Part shown: one piece after another, positions 21,602-33,840 of the stretch
Layout: each line of letters begins with the position of its first letter
How positions within the stretch are numbered: position 1 is the first letter of the stretch
From: Emmonsiellopsis sp. PD_33
Lineage: Eukaryota; Ascomycota; Eurotiomycetes; Onygenales; Ajellomycetaceae
DNA: 64,000 nt
Assembly: GCA_032988165.1 (NCBI GenBank)
Contig: JANTQF010000138.1
Coordinates: 22,964-86,963 of the forward strand
Reading direction: 5' to 3'
Notes under the pieces: model-generated
What the model was told of the DNA's origin: nothing
Seen by the model: only the letters and a program-made list of their open reading frames with translations
Database searches by the model: none
Program-made: the position numbers and the translations under genes

Positions 21602-22806
21602 TCAAGACCCCCCCTTTTCCATAGATTTCCGCGGTGGAGGGGGTGGGAACAGTTTCGGAACCGCAGTCTCCTGTGTCGGCGACGCGGTTGCGAACTGCGG
21701 TGTTGTGACCGACGAAGGAGACGTCTCCATCTCATGCGCTTCGGGAGGGTACTTTACATCTTGCTGCACTCCACCACCAGGCGCATAATCAGCGGGCTGG
21801 TATTCCATATACGGAGCTTGGAATTCGGGCTGATAAGGCGACGGGTTCCCCCAGCTCCTCCGTAACTGGTCATGGACCGGTGTCATCATGCTCGTATCGT
21901 TCCATCGCTCGTGGAGATGGGAGGGTTGGCTGTGTCGCTTGGCGCGGCGGCGGCGGCGGTGGATGCAGAATATACAGCCGATACATAGCCCGAGGAGGAT
22001 TAGGAGAAATGCGAGGATGGGGAGGACGATGACGAGGATTAGGTTTTTGACTCCTTTTTGGACGGTGCCGGGGGGTGGGGCGGGTGCGGTTGAAGGGCGG
22101 GGTTCGAGGAGTTCGGCGTTGAATATCTTGTCTGGTTCGATGATGAAGGGGGTGTTTTCGGCCACTTTTGCGCTGCATCCTTGTCTTATGGTTTCGACGT
22201 CTGGAATATCATTATTAATGGTGGGAAGTTCTAATTGATTTGATGGAAAATGCGTACAGTTGGCGAGGAGTCTTTCATCCTCTGTATAGTTGTAGCAGGC
22301 TGCACATCGAGTAACGATGTTGTCGGCAAAAGCTCCCATTCCACAGAAATCATACATGTTACGGCCCGTTGGCTTATTCAAGTCGAGTTCTAGGGCCTCC
22401 TTCAGGGATTCGCATGCGACCTGACATGGAGTGGATAGAGATTGTTTGACGGATGGAAAGCCGTATACGCAACTCGAGAATGTATAGCGGAGGTTGTCTG
22501 TTAGGATAATTAGCATCGGAGATAGTTTGCTTGTGGGAGTGTGCTTTTTGACATACAAAGTCCCCATTTAGGATCTGATTCTTCCGATTTGCTGTTGAAG
22601 TAACTACTCTCCAATGAGCACGATACACAGTCCTTAAACTGGGACCCAGGCAGAGAGTCATATTGATAATCGTTACAGACGATCTCGTCTCCGGTTGTGT
22701 TTGCAGTATTGCCGCAGACGTTCTCACAGGGGGAGCCAGCTGTTACCCGCAGCCCAGATACTGCGCGGACAAGGAAAAGGGTCAAGGGCAGGAATGCAAA
22801 AAGCAT
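21602..22806 (-). CDS. Cys-rich single-pass membrane protein (family often labelled 'LPXTG-domain' in fungi)
   Basis: Exons 22806-22557 and 22497-21602 join at a Tyr codon (T|AC) over a 59-nt intron, giving 381 residues. Residues 1-18 (MLFAFLPLTLFLVRAVSG) form a signal peptide. The ectodomain (about 19-230) carries many spaced Cys (SPCENVCG, FKDCVSC, STPCQVACES, TRCAACYNY, LLANCTHF, QGCSAK) and several N-glycosylation sites. A transmembrane helix lies at about 235-263, followed by an RRRRRAK stop-transfer motif and a Pro/Tyr-rich cytosolic tail. The WGLYNLRYTFSSCVYGFP block is conserved in a fungal family of unknown function that I recall only by this layout. A sensor or wall-associated receptor role is inference. 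The family label is a misnomer: no sortase system is implied. Confidence 0.82.
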
Positions 22807-25800
22807 TGTTGGAAAGAACTCAATCGATATCGTACATAGACAACGCTGCGTGTCCGTAGGGAGGTTTGGCATCCAGGAGAATCCACAAAGCAGACACAAA
22901 ATGGCCGCCTGCGCCAGACCAACGAAACCCGCTTATCCCCACTACTGAAGTAAACGAACGTTGATTACGACAAGCAGCGTGAAATTGACGGTAGTTTGTA
23001 ATGTCTGTGTTGACATCTGCAGCTGTTGAGCATCTCGACAGTGATATATGAAAGCTGGGCATTCCGCGGCACCGCCCGAGACAGTCTGTTCAACCTTTGG
23101 CGATGCAAAAAGGAATATGACCCAGAACCTTCATCCACTCCCTCAGCTCTTGCTGAAGGGAGAGACAGACTCATGCGGCGGGTACTTGGGGGAGACACAG
23201 AATGCTGTCATACGCGACGTCTTGGGAGCGGCAATGTTTGCGCATCCCCAATGCGCTGTGCTGCGGGCCCAAGTTTTGCAGGCAGGATTGAAGACGCAAG
23301 ACTCGAGGGAAACCGAATGGGAATCCAGTCCATAAATCATCACCAGCAGCCAGAATCTGGACGCAGCGATGATTTGTGTAGGGGACAAGGAATGATGTTG
23401 ATCTCGCAGCTCACCGTCCCAATCAGGGGCCCAACCACCAGTCCTGGCCGCGAGCGACCGCCAGCGGCCGTGATAATGTGTGCCGTCGCAGGTAGTGAGA
23501 TCCATGAAATGGCGGCCATTGGCAAGATTCCAAATCCCAGGCAGAGTTGCAACCCACCCTGTCAACAAGCTTTTTATCCCCGCTCTGCGACCCTCGTTGT
23601 GGGCAATCCTTGCAACGGGATTTCTGGGCTGCTGAGGGGGGCGGGAGTTGCGCAAGCCCCTCACTCCCATCCTGGGTCAAATCGCTCGGCTGAGATAACT
23701 GCTCGGCGCCATCTTGGATCACGATTGGCGAGGGCCAGTCCCATTGATCTCGGGGTGGTGTCGAATCATCGCGGTCAGCACTGTGAAGACCTCGCACAAG
23801 TGGCTTGGAACGCACACTAGCCCATCCGTATTGTTGAAGGCTTTTTCTCGCAAAAAGAAAACATCCATCCAGAATCTCTTCCTCTTGAGTCTTCATGACT
23901 CTTCTCATTTGCTGCACAGATATCAACGTCTGGCCGAGGCATCCCATCGCGCCGTTGGCCCTGGCAGTGTTGTAACGCTGACCATGTCGCGTCTTTTCAA
24001 GGAGGCCTTGTCGGTTATTTGATTTATGTCCATGAACTGCCCCTCCTAATTCCTTTCAGGGTTTTGGCAAGGCCCGAGATAGATAACCGCGACCAGCGGC
24101 TGTTCAAGCGGAAGAAAACGGTGAAGTTGGTATTTCTTGCCAAGGGACGAGATCTCCAACTCCATCCACCCCCTTTCTTGCTTTAGCTACTAGGATTAAT
24201 TTTTATCCCCGAGGCGTCAACGGACGGTATCGCTGATTTCATATCTCTCCATATCTCTCCGCCTTGCGCTGAATACGTTATCATCCTCACTGCGCCGCCT
24301 CGTGCATGTTTCCCATGGATCGCCAGTGTGATGCGGCTGGCTCTTGATATATTGATTGGCTCGCTGCTCAAGATCACACATATCGCCCTGTGCGACAAAT
24401 CCCGGGTGGATTTCTTTGTTAGCTTTCCGCGGGGGGAGCAGGTTGTGCATATGTACTACTAGTATGTACTATGTATCCATCTCTTCCTCCCTCTGGGTGC
24501 CCATTTATCATGCTTAACCGCCGCTATCTTCCATATCTGGTTCCTTGGATATCGCTGATATTCTCAAGCGGTATCTCAATCAAACGATCAACTTAGCCGC
24601 CAGGTGAGCCCAGCACCGGAAGTACCCAGGCTGTACCTTTATTTGTGGTGACGATGCTGGCCGTGCAACAAACGTCGTTCCAAGTCCCACCAGCAACGTT
24701 GTCGGCAACATGTCCTGTGCGAGTCCCGTGCTCGGATTAAAAGACACTTTATACTTGAGCAGCCTATTTACTGGATAGGAACCTCCCGGTTTTGTGGTTG
24801 ATCTGTCCGGTATATGTATGGCGTTTTGTCATACAACATCAATGATAGCTTAGCAGTTCAGTCCAGAGTTTGGAGAGAAAAGTATTCAGAAATGACGACG
24901 ATGACGGGAGCACATATTACGCTATCTTATTCCTCATGCTTCTAAGAAACATCAGGCTACTACAGACTTCTGTGGAATAAATCTGTTATTCTTTAACTTC
25001 GCGTGTCTAGATCCACGCCTTTCGTTTAGCTCATGCCGAAGATAATGATACCTCAGTACATTTATTTACCCCCAGGAGCTACGCAAATGATTGACAGAGG
25101 TAAAGCTTGACAGTTTGTAGAATAATCTAGGAGACGGGCCTGCTGTCCCATAATCAAGCTGGGACCCAGCCCTACATTGCAGTAACCAATTCAATGAGGC
25201 CACCAAAACCGTTGATATTTCCCACTATTGTTCCTTTCGTTGGCGCCAACAACGTTATCACTGTTCCAAAGAGAAATCCTAGATTAGCTACTTTTATATA
25301 GTTTGATCGCTAAGCAGTGCTATCATCCACGGCTTATATTGACGGGCAGTGCGGATATTTACTCTATCTTAAACACAAATAAAAACAGCAACGAGGAATT
25401 TATTCTTTCTGATATTACCTAGCTATCATGATCTACTCACCTAGATATAGAAAACAACGTGCCAACGCTACCTGATTCAATCACGAATAAAAAGGCCCGC
25501 CCCTGCGTTTGCATCCTGATTCACAAAAAGAAGTCGATGAGCTCCATTGCCCCACACGCAGAAAGTAGTAAAAAGGGTAATTATAGCACCAATCTTCCCA
25601 GCGTTGTTTCTCACAGCGCCCTAGCGAGTAATTGATAGGTCGAATACCGGAGATTGGGAATATCCGGGGATGGTCTGAAGCTGGTTCGCAATAGGGGGCG
25701 ATTGAACGGAAATCTATATTCTGCGGGGGGGGGATTGAGAAAAGAAAAGAAGAAGGCGACATAATACGAGAATCTTTGAAAATGAAAACTCCATGACCAC

Positions 25801-26239
25801 GAGATCTTAAGACGACAAGAAGGAAAGCGAAAGAAATGAAAATTTATAAAAAAGAACTCCGCGGGTATCCCATTCCCCTCCATGTCTGATCCGTATTGTT
25901 ACAAAATAATATATATATCAGAAAGGGAAAGTCTGTTTGTTCATTTTTAGAGGAGGCATTTGGGTAATGTGTCAAGGTAATATAGGGGGTCAGGATGATA
26001 ATGTGAATATGCAGATTTTGCTAGTAGTGTAGCATAAAAATTTCAAGTTATACAGCACGCGAAGCGAAATTTTTTGGGGTATGAAGGCGAAAATAGCGGC
26101 GATCCAAAGGCGGTTGACGCTTGTGTTTCATGCTCCGGAGTTATGAAGGATATATATATATAATGACCGGAATGCCGCAGTCCTGCTGCCGGGCCTTGGT
26201 AGTGATGGCGTGATATCGAAAAATTGAGCGAGTAAATTA
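22807..26239. other. Long intergenic region with no supported gene
   Basis: 3.4 kb. Overlapping open frames on both strands at 23,026-23,947 (+264 aa, -175 aa, -174 aa) have no recognisable domain and mixed frames; they may be chance GC-driven ORFs or a lineage-specific locus. The rest (24.4-26.2 kb) is stop-rich with AT-rich patches, probably promoter and 5' leader of the genes on either side. Confidence 0.5.
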
Positions 26240-27193
26240 TTATATGTAGCCCCAGGGACCCCTTAAGGGTTGGAGCTTTATTGGTGGTGGGAGGGTTATA
26301 TCTAGCGGATTAAGAGGATTTGATGACAAGGGTAGATTTTGCGAAATTTGGGTCGGTACACGAGTCGCAGAGGACGAGGAAGATGTGGCTCGGGAAGGAC
26401 TGTCGAAAAGTGTTGCTTTGAATAGGCCATCTTGTTCGGGGTTGCGGACGCGGTTGCAGTGAATGCTGCGAATAGATGCCCCTGTGGCAGGCGAATGTAT
26501 ACCACGATGAGAGACCTTGAGCATCTGGGCTTCGTAAACCTCGATGGGTTGGTAGTATGAATATACGGATTGGGAGACGTTCCGAGAGGTGGAATGTAGT
26601 GTGTGGTCCGAGTCTAGTGAGAATCGGGAGTTGTTCGAATTTGGGGAGAAAAGATGTTCATGGGATGATTGGTGTTTGGACGTGTAGGGGGAGTTTTTCT
26701 CGCATTTTGTGGATCTTGATTTGGGAGTATATTTTTGGAATTTGGCGGGGAGTTTATCCTGCCAGTTGTTCCGCAGCCCAACGAAGACTAGAATAATCAA
26801 GAAAACTAATAGTGCTTGTTAGTTGTCTTCCATCGAACACTTATTTCTTGGAAGGATAGCTAGGAAATTGAGCCAATAAAACTGGAAATTTTGCGACATA
26901 CTGAAAAAAAGACCAAGCCCGGCACCAACACCTAGAATCGCCTTTGATTTCGACGTTAGCTCTTCGTCGTGCTTCGCAGAGGAAATCACTTCAAGATGAG
27001 AATCACGCCGGTCTACGTCGCCGATAACGAGGCGTCGACCCGGACTGGAATAGTTATTGTTATTGCTGGAAAATAACAGGCCTTTGCTCCGTTCAATTAT
27101 CGGACTGCCGCAGCAGAACCGGCACAAAAGTAGAAGAGTAACAGAGCGCACGGAAGAAAACCGGAAAGTATTATATTGTGTTTGGACCCGCAT
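26240..27193 (-). CDS. Predicted signal-peptide, single-pass membrane protein of unknown function
   Basis: Not recognised as a named family. Exons 27193-26902 and 26805-26240 are joined by a 96-nt intron (GTATGT..TTAG) that falls inside the membrane helix; the join restores ILGVGAGLGLFF-IFLIILVFVGLR, a good transmembrane segment at about residues 82-106. The N-terminus (MRVQTQYNTFRF..SVTLLLLCRFCCG) looks like a signal peptide, though with a long basic leader. A short ectodomain follows, then a ~180-residue Ser/Pro/Asn-rich cytosolic tail ending in PPPIKLQPLRGPWGYI. Total about 285 residues. An upstream in-frame ATG at 27265 would add 24 residues. The layout echoes its neighbour at 21.6-22.8 kb, but no sequence similarity is evident. 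That the intron join yields a continuous helix is the main support. Confidence 0.6.
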
Positions 27194-28699
27194 GTTTGAA
27201 TAGTCTAGAAAGAGAGGCTGTGGAGAATGTGGAAAGGAACTTTCAAAAGAATGAACGAGAGACACATATATGTATTCTCATGAGTAGTATGGCTCATGCC
27301 TATGCGGCTTGGAGTTGTAAACATGTCGGAGTAGAAAAAGGCGGACAGGTTGGCGACGTGTCTTACGTATTTATACAACGCAATGCAGGGTGTTGCATTT
27401 TATTGTTTGATCGTTCCTTGGGACCACGGATGCCGCTGTCGAATAAAAGACGAACACAGCCATGGCTGGATCCCGGGGTTGATACGAATTTTTGTCATCT
27501 ATAGCGTAAGTTCTTCTAGAACATCCACTAAAGCAAATTCTTGCATATTTTGGGTGGAAAGGCTGATCCAACAATATGGTATTCAGTTCCCTGCCGAAAC
27601 TCCCACAGGGTAGATATCCAACCCAGTAAGACGCCCGGTATGGAGATCTTGGCCATGTAGAAACAGCTGGCCCCGAGGTTTAAACAAGGAGAGATGATAA
27701 CCAATGCGGCCTCTGCAATGTCGTTAGCATGTAACATCTTTGATGCACTTCAACAGCTTGCAGGCTAGCTCAGACACATCACCAATTTCGCGCGTGGATC
27801 GGCAGCCGACGTACATAATTGAAGACAAAGAACGGGGACAAAGCCAGAAAATAGGCCTGCGGATACCCCAACTGTGCTCAATTTCCGATCCGAAAACTGG
27901 ATAATTTTCCAGTTATCCAAAAGAAAAGGATGGATCTGCAATTAATGCCTTGATCCAAAAACAGCGCGGGGGCCGACTTGGCAAGCGGTGGGAATGGTTA
28001 TTTTCGTCCCTGGGGCACTTTGACAGGCACTTACTGGCTCCGTTATTGGGTGATGCATGGGAGATCAAATCTTCTCACAACGGAGCTCTAACGACGAGAC
28101 GAGAGATGCTTGGTTCTGGGATTAGAAGAACGATAATATCGCCAAGTTCAACTATGCTTCGGGACAACTTTAAACGAGGAGGGCCGGATTGACATGGGAG
28201 GGACCAACCCAACATTCTCGTGACTTCGGAAGACCTCGAATACAAAACATGAGAAGATCACCCATGTTTATCCCCTTCAAACAAGGCGGTCTTGCTGTTG
28301 AGTCCTCTTACACACGGGGGGGGGGTGATGTGGGTTGGGTGCCAGTGTGTATGTGCTGTCAGGGGCTCGTAACAGTTGTTGTTTCAAAGCGCCCGATGAT
28401 TTGTGATAAACATGCCAGTAAGCATATCTTGAGTGAAACCGATGCTCATGAAGAGTAACATGCCAACTGCCTCGTTTTCAGGGGATCAAACAAAGTGCAT
28501 TTAAGGTGACTATTTAAAGTATTTAAGCTTGTCGGTTCCAAAGTTCGCCCGGCTAGCCCAAAGCGGTTGGCGTGGAGTTTAATCTTGCTTCCACCTTCAG
28601 GCTTCCCACACGCCAACGTTGGTTTATGCCTCCATCATCGTCCAAAATCAAGTCAGAACCACGACTCGGAGGACCCAGAAACCTAATAAAGTTTCTGCT
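27194..28699. other. Intergenic, no supported gene
   Basis: 1.5 kb with only short frames. It contains a G run at about 28,317-28,326. It would hold the promoter of the membrane-protein gene and the 3' flank of the WW-domain gene. Confidence 0.5.
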
Positions 28700-29612
28700 T
28701 TAGTCTTCAAAGACCTCTTCATATGCCTCTTGCAACTCTTCGATGTCGCTACTCGACGCGTCTTCTGGGTAATCCTCTGGCGGAGGAAGGTCTGGGAGAG
28801 GCTCTTTTTCATCGCCTGATTCTTCAGCTGTGGTTATAACGGTTGATGCACCAGATCAGCGTGACCGCCCAAATGAAGAAAAAGGTTTTGAACTCGGGGG
28901 AACATTGTTGGCACTGATCGGGGCAAACTTACCGAGTTCATGGGCAATCAAGGCACCACCAACCGCGCCGACGGCTACGCCAGCAGCACCGGCGGCAACC
29001 ATTGCGCCAGTGCTGAATCCCTCCTTCTTCTCTTTATGGTCATGGTGTTTTGACTCGTGGCCATAATGCTCTTCGTGATGTTTCGAGTGTTCGCCGTCAT
29101 GGGATGAGTGGTGGGGGTAGCCCTCTCCACCATAGTATCCTTCAGCCAAGCCGCGTGAGCCTTCATGGCCTGATCGGGAGTTAAACGGCGCTTCCCAATA
29201 GGGCCTGCCAGTGGCCTGTTCGACGTAATAGGCACGCTGGTAGTTCTGGTCCCACCGTTGGATCCAACCTTCCGGGAGTGGTGGTGGATATCCTGGAGGA
29301 GGTCCAGCTGGGCCCAGCGAGCCGTACGAGCGTTGTTCCTCAGAAGTCGCCTGCTGCCCGTATGGTGGTTGTTGTCCGTAATAGGGCTGCTGTTGTCCAT
29401 ACGGAGGCTGTTGGGGATAGGGAGGCTGCCCTCCGTAGCCAGGAGGTGGTTGCCCATATGGTTCGGGCCCACGTTCGTGACGATCTGCAAATATTTGGGG
29501 AAGTTATAAGCTGCCCACGGAAAGACCTGGGAATGGTTTTTGAAAGAAGCAACGCACACTGATCATCTCTCGAGTCAAGTTTGAGGCCCTCAAAGCTCTG
29601 GTGGAAGGACAT
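28700..29612 (-). CDS. WW-domain protein with PYGQQ repeats and glycine zipper
   Basis: Exons 29612-29558, 29484-28933 and 28827-28700 (introns 73 and 105 nt, phases consistent) encode 244 residues. Order of parts: a short MSFHQSFEGLKL start; a Pro/Tyr/Gly/Gln-rich low-complexity stretch with PPYGQQ repeats (about 25-64); one WW domain at 88-118 with LPEGW (Trp92), the aromatic pair Tyr104-Tyr105 and the second Trp at 115 before Pro118; a His/Glu/Lys-rich linker; a glycine zipper (GAMVAAGAAGVAVGAVGGALIAHE) that may insert in or coat a membrane; and an acidic tail (EDYPEDASSSDIEELQEAYEE). WW domains bind Pro-rich partners. The partner and role are unknown. The conserved WW residues spanning correct frame make the gene model firm; exon 1 is the least certain. 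Confidence 0.82.
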
Positions 29613-32181
29613 TGTCACCCAAGATGCAAAGCACTTAGTGGGGTGCAGTAAGAGTATGATTATGGGCAATAGAAAGATCTTGGTAAGGTATGAATTTCGC
29701 AACGTACTGTGGTTTTCAGTCCGGGCTGCAAGGGAGAGAATGAAGGGGGAGCTGCTGGTATTTATCTACGACAAATCCGGGCTTACATACGGCCCCTCAA
29801 TTTCCCCTCCCCTTTGCTACAACCCGTTGCACTCTTCGCTTTTCCCTTTTCCCTCTGGCCTCCTCCCAAACCCATCTGCACGGCCATCTAATATCAGCAA
29901 AACAGACTTGTGCCACACTTCATGCGGCTAGTGATATGGTGTGGCTAGTGTCTGGTCGCTGATTGGTCTGCTTGTGGCTGGTCCCACCGACGGTAGGGCT
30001 GCCAAGCCACGCCATGTGGCGCACCACTGTTACTTGAATTTCAAATGTTCGCTTGCTCATTCCGAAGGCTTACGGATACTCAGGCATTCCGGCTAGTTAG
30101 ACTGCATACCGGATATTATGCACTCTTCCGCTGTTTTTTGAGATACCAATAATCACTGGGTAGCCTATGTTAGGGCTGAACCCTCATATCTCAGGTGGCC
30201 TGACGGAGTATGGATGTGGTTCGGAATCGGGAATGGCCCAAGCTAAGCGTTACCGGGGATCCGCCAGGGTAAACGACCTAGACCCGGGGTGTGGATATGA
30301 AACTGGACTTTTTTGCCCCCCCTTGCGCGTGACGTGTCGCTATTTCCTTGGGGTTCTTGTATCTTCTATGGCTGTTAATCAGGTCTGCTATCATTGCCCT
30401 GTTCTCCCCGTGCTGGACAGCGAGTGAGCTGTTGCTTTGGTCTTTGGCATAAATCCCGAGATTTCTTGCCTATGTTGTTCTTCGGAACATTGGGGTGGAA
30501 AGAACGGGAGCGGAGGTAAGTTCTCTACTGCTTGCATCGACTGGCCTCAAACGTTACGGTTCCATCCGGAGCGTCGCTGGAGGGCCCACCGGCTATGATC
30601 TTCTAACTGTCTTTATCATCCCTGGGATACATAATGGGATTATTAATGGATGGATGGATGAAGTTTACTGCAACCTGGCTCGTGCGATACCCCGCTTGCC
30701 GTGGATTACTCGCATATTATACTATATATTACTTTCGTGAGAATTGATGTGGACCCCACACATGCATTATCTCCAACCAAGTATTGGCAGAACTAGCCAC
30801 TTTACCTGGGTAACCCATTGGTCATCTCTCATATATTTCCTCATTGAACAGCATTGCCGAAGAATGCATGACTCATGAGGATGAAGCTAATTCTCATGGC
30901 CTCCATTTGGGAGTAACCATTCAAGGCCCGGGCACCTCTGAGGATAACTATTGAGATTCCCATTCCTCGACAGTTCAATTTCCAGCCTTATAATCTACAT
31001 CCCGGTTCCATTTTTCGGCCCCATTTAAAGTAAAGAACGCCGGGCTTGAGGTACTGATTTAGTTATACGAATATAAGCTAAAAATAGTTCCTTTTCATCA
31101 GCCAGAAAGAAGGGTTCCATTTCCTGACGAATGAATTGAACTGGGTGCGTGCTACACCGGTTTATTTGAGGTGTATGGCTTTTCCCCCCCTGTACGTACC
31201 CCTGCATCCGCTTATGCGAGAAACATACTCAACTACGGGAATACGACTCATTCTTACTTTCCAGCCCCCAACAGCTTTCCATTCTCCGTCGTTTGTGATT
31301 GGTTATGTAGTCTTTGGGATGAAGCCTTTATATGTAGTCACATCGATGGCCCTGCTGTGGTCACGCCCCAATGTGAGCATGGGGAAATATCAAGAACCGC
31401 TCAATCCTCCCTAACACAACTGAGGCCCCTTTTCCAACTTGATGTCAGCAACTTCCAGATTTGGAAGGAGACTTGACTCACTGATATCTAGTTATGCCAA
31501 GAGGTAGACATTAGAATGTATGTAAATAGAGTGGAGATCTGAAGAAATGATAGTTCAGGACTGTTTGAAGGAGATGCTAGATAGACTCTCAACAGGGGCT
31601 AACTATTCTTTGACGGCGTTCTAGGCGTCATTTAGGGACATATCCGCAACAGTGTTCCCTATCATTAGCCACGGGATTAAACATAATAGTTTAAACACAC
31701 ATTAAATCATACCATCCTTGGCTATGGCTAGAGAACTCTGATAGGATTTTGTTGGGAATTTTTTCCAAGGGATAGGTCTTATAAACTTCTGAGAAGTGCA
31801 AAGGAGAATTGTCTCATTGAATTCCTCCTTTTGTAGGTTTCTAAGCCCCCTCGGCTCGTAGGGGTTATTTGTTTGAGTTTTTCAGCAAATCCATTAGATA
31901 CACCCGTGGAAGCCTTCCACAAACCAAAGATCCCCCCTGGGATGGGCAAAAAAAAAAGGAAAGGCAAGCAAGAGGCATTGAGCAATCAGCATAACTAAAA
32001 GGCCACCATTACTTTAATTTCATGTTTGCGGGCGCTAGAATGCATTTCTTTCGAATGCTAGTTCAACATTAACACCCAATAACATCAAAATATCTCAGTT
32101 TGAAAGCAAACAACTGGCATGGATATCATGATTGCAACAACTTCCTGGCAACATACGCAAAATCATAGAAAAAACAGTTTC
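29613..32181. other. Intergenic, no supported gene
   Basis: 2.6 kb. Frames at 30,167-30,740, 31,136-31,476 and 31,779-31,985 are short, overlapping and unlike known proteins. A TGGATGGATGGA tract lies near 30,648. Nothing else is seen. Confidence 0.5.
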
Positions 32182-33840
32182 CTACCCCCCAATCATTGGT
32201 TCCCGCATAATCACCTCCCCGAAGATCATATACAGCTCCGGGGCATCGAGAATTGCCACCTCCGCTGGTGTAGGAACTCCCACGGCTTCAAAGTCTAGCA
32301 TTGTCATGGTTTTACTAGAGACTGAGTAGAGTAGATTGTGCTTGCCTGCATCACCAGAGTAAACTGGGATCCTCCGCAGAAATGATACCGCCCGTCTGCA
32401 TTGGTCGCCTATTCTATTTTTGTCGACATTCTCCAGCTGGTCCCATATCTGGCTGACTTGTTCGCCCTCCTTTGTCGTCAGAAGCAGAATATATCCAGAG
32501 GGGAACAATGATGAGCATATAATATTTCCGTGAGCGAGGATAGAAGCGAAGACGTCGTAGCCTTCAGGGTGCATTTCTTGCAGCTTTTCGTAGACGGCAG
32601 TTTCTATCCCATAACTGTAAACCAAAACAAGCACATATTAGCGTAAGTTCACTGATGAGATTGGAATATAAACAGAGTGAATAGGCAATAATGGTGTAGT
32701 AGTATACAAACCTTTCATACAAGTCCTTGCTCCAACATTTGGCAATTGCTTTTTGCCCCTCATAATCAACCTCGAACGTGGCCTTCACTCCAGACTTTCC
32801 TTTTATAAAACGAGTGCAGTTTACATATCCATAGGATACATCACCTTCTCCGAAAAGAATTGTCTGTGAGGTAATATTTGTTGGAGAAATGGGTGTGGAG
32901 CTTGCAGGCTCTTGGGTGATTCTACACGCTGAGGGCCTGGTCGAGGCCTGCAGGAAAGGAAAGGCCGACTGTCGAAGCTTTATTTACGCGTTAGCCTCAG
33001 GAAAATAACAAGGAGACAAGCAACTTACTCGCATCGGGTTGAAATCGGGGTCCTCGACATAGCTTGTGTCACTGGCTGCCATGACACATAATGCAAGGAG
33101 GCATTCTCGCACTGATGGTCCTGTGGCGCCCCGTTTGACTGGGAGTGATAACTCGAAACGATAATCGCTCACTCTGCGAATGAAAACCGTGCTCTGGTAG
33201 GTCGAAAGAACGCTGTATCTAAGGTCATTGAGCCTCATGTACATTACAATCTGGCCTAATATATGTTTCATATTAGCGTGTTCTATTTTATATCGTTTGT
33301 TGTACGCCAATGGAGCACCATACCGACATGACGTTCCAGGCTGCGACGTCGGTCAATCGGGAGAGTAACTGGGAGAGAACCCAAGGGAAACGTCCAGTCG
33401 GTCTTCAGTTCCATAGCAAGGACCAAAAGGGGCTCATCCTGCCCAAGAGAAACATCCCTTGAGAGAAAACCGATTACATCTGGTAATCCTTGAGTATGAC
33501 CTATAGCCTGTGCGTCACCTAATCTGAAGTTGGGCAAATGGGCGGCAGCAAGTGCTTTAGCCACGGGGATACACAAGTTTTGTGCTACTCGTCCAGCTAG
33601 ACCTAGTTCGCTCCCAACAGAGAAGAACTCGCGCTCAACTGCATCGATGGAGTCTATCTGTGGGCTTAGATCGACGGACTGCAAGACTTCTGCGACGCGT
33701 TCGAAGAAATTTGGCCATAAGCGTAGTAGTTCGGCGGACACTCTCTCCGCCGACACTGACGGTTCTGTAGTTCCTGTAGTTCCTTCGAAACGAAGAAGCG
33801 TTGGGAGCGGTCTGCTAATCAGATCTGCAGCAGACTCCAT
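32182..33840 (-). CDS. PD-(D/E)XK-like plus protein-kinase-like fusion protein
   Basis: Four exons (33840-33324, 33255-33029, about 32968-32712, 32614-32182) give about 477 residues. The N-terminal third has a GLPDVIGF strand (Pro120-Asp121) and AMELKTDW (Glu144, Lys146), the PD...E-x-K pattern of restriction-endonuclease-like folds. The C-terminal ~190 residues read as a compact kinase-like fold: a QKAIAKCW strand (Lys325, VAIK-like), an αC-like ETAVYEKL helix (Glu338), a hinge, a catalytic-loop-like SGDAGKHNLLY (Asp422, Asn427) and MLDFEAVG (Asp441, replacing DFG), then a very short end. Similar nuclease/kinase fusions are known among fungal kinase-like and Crinkler-type effector families; which family this belongs to I cannot tell. 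Exon 3 has three in-phase acceptor choices (CTT, TCG or GCC starts), so a dozen residues are uncertain. Activity is not proven. Confidence 0.7.

Noticed and set aside
21602..22806. 'LPXTG' sortase anchor suggestion
   Set aside because: The family label sometimes given to this protein is a misnomer. It has a transmembrane helix and cytosolic tail, and fungi lack sortase.
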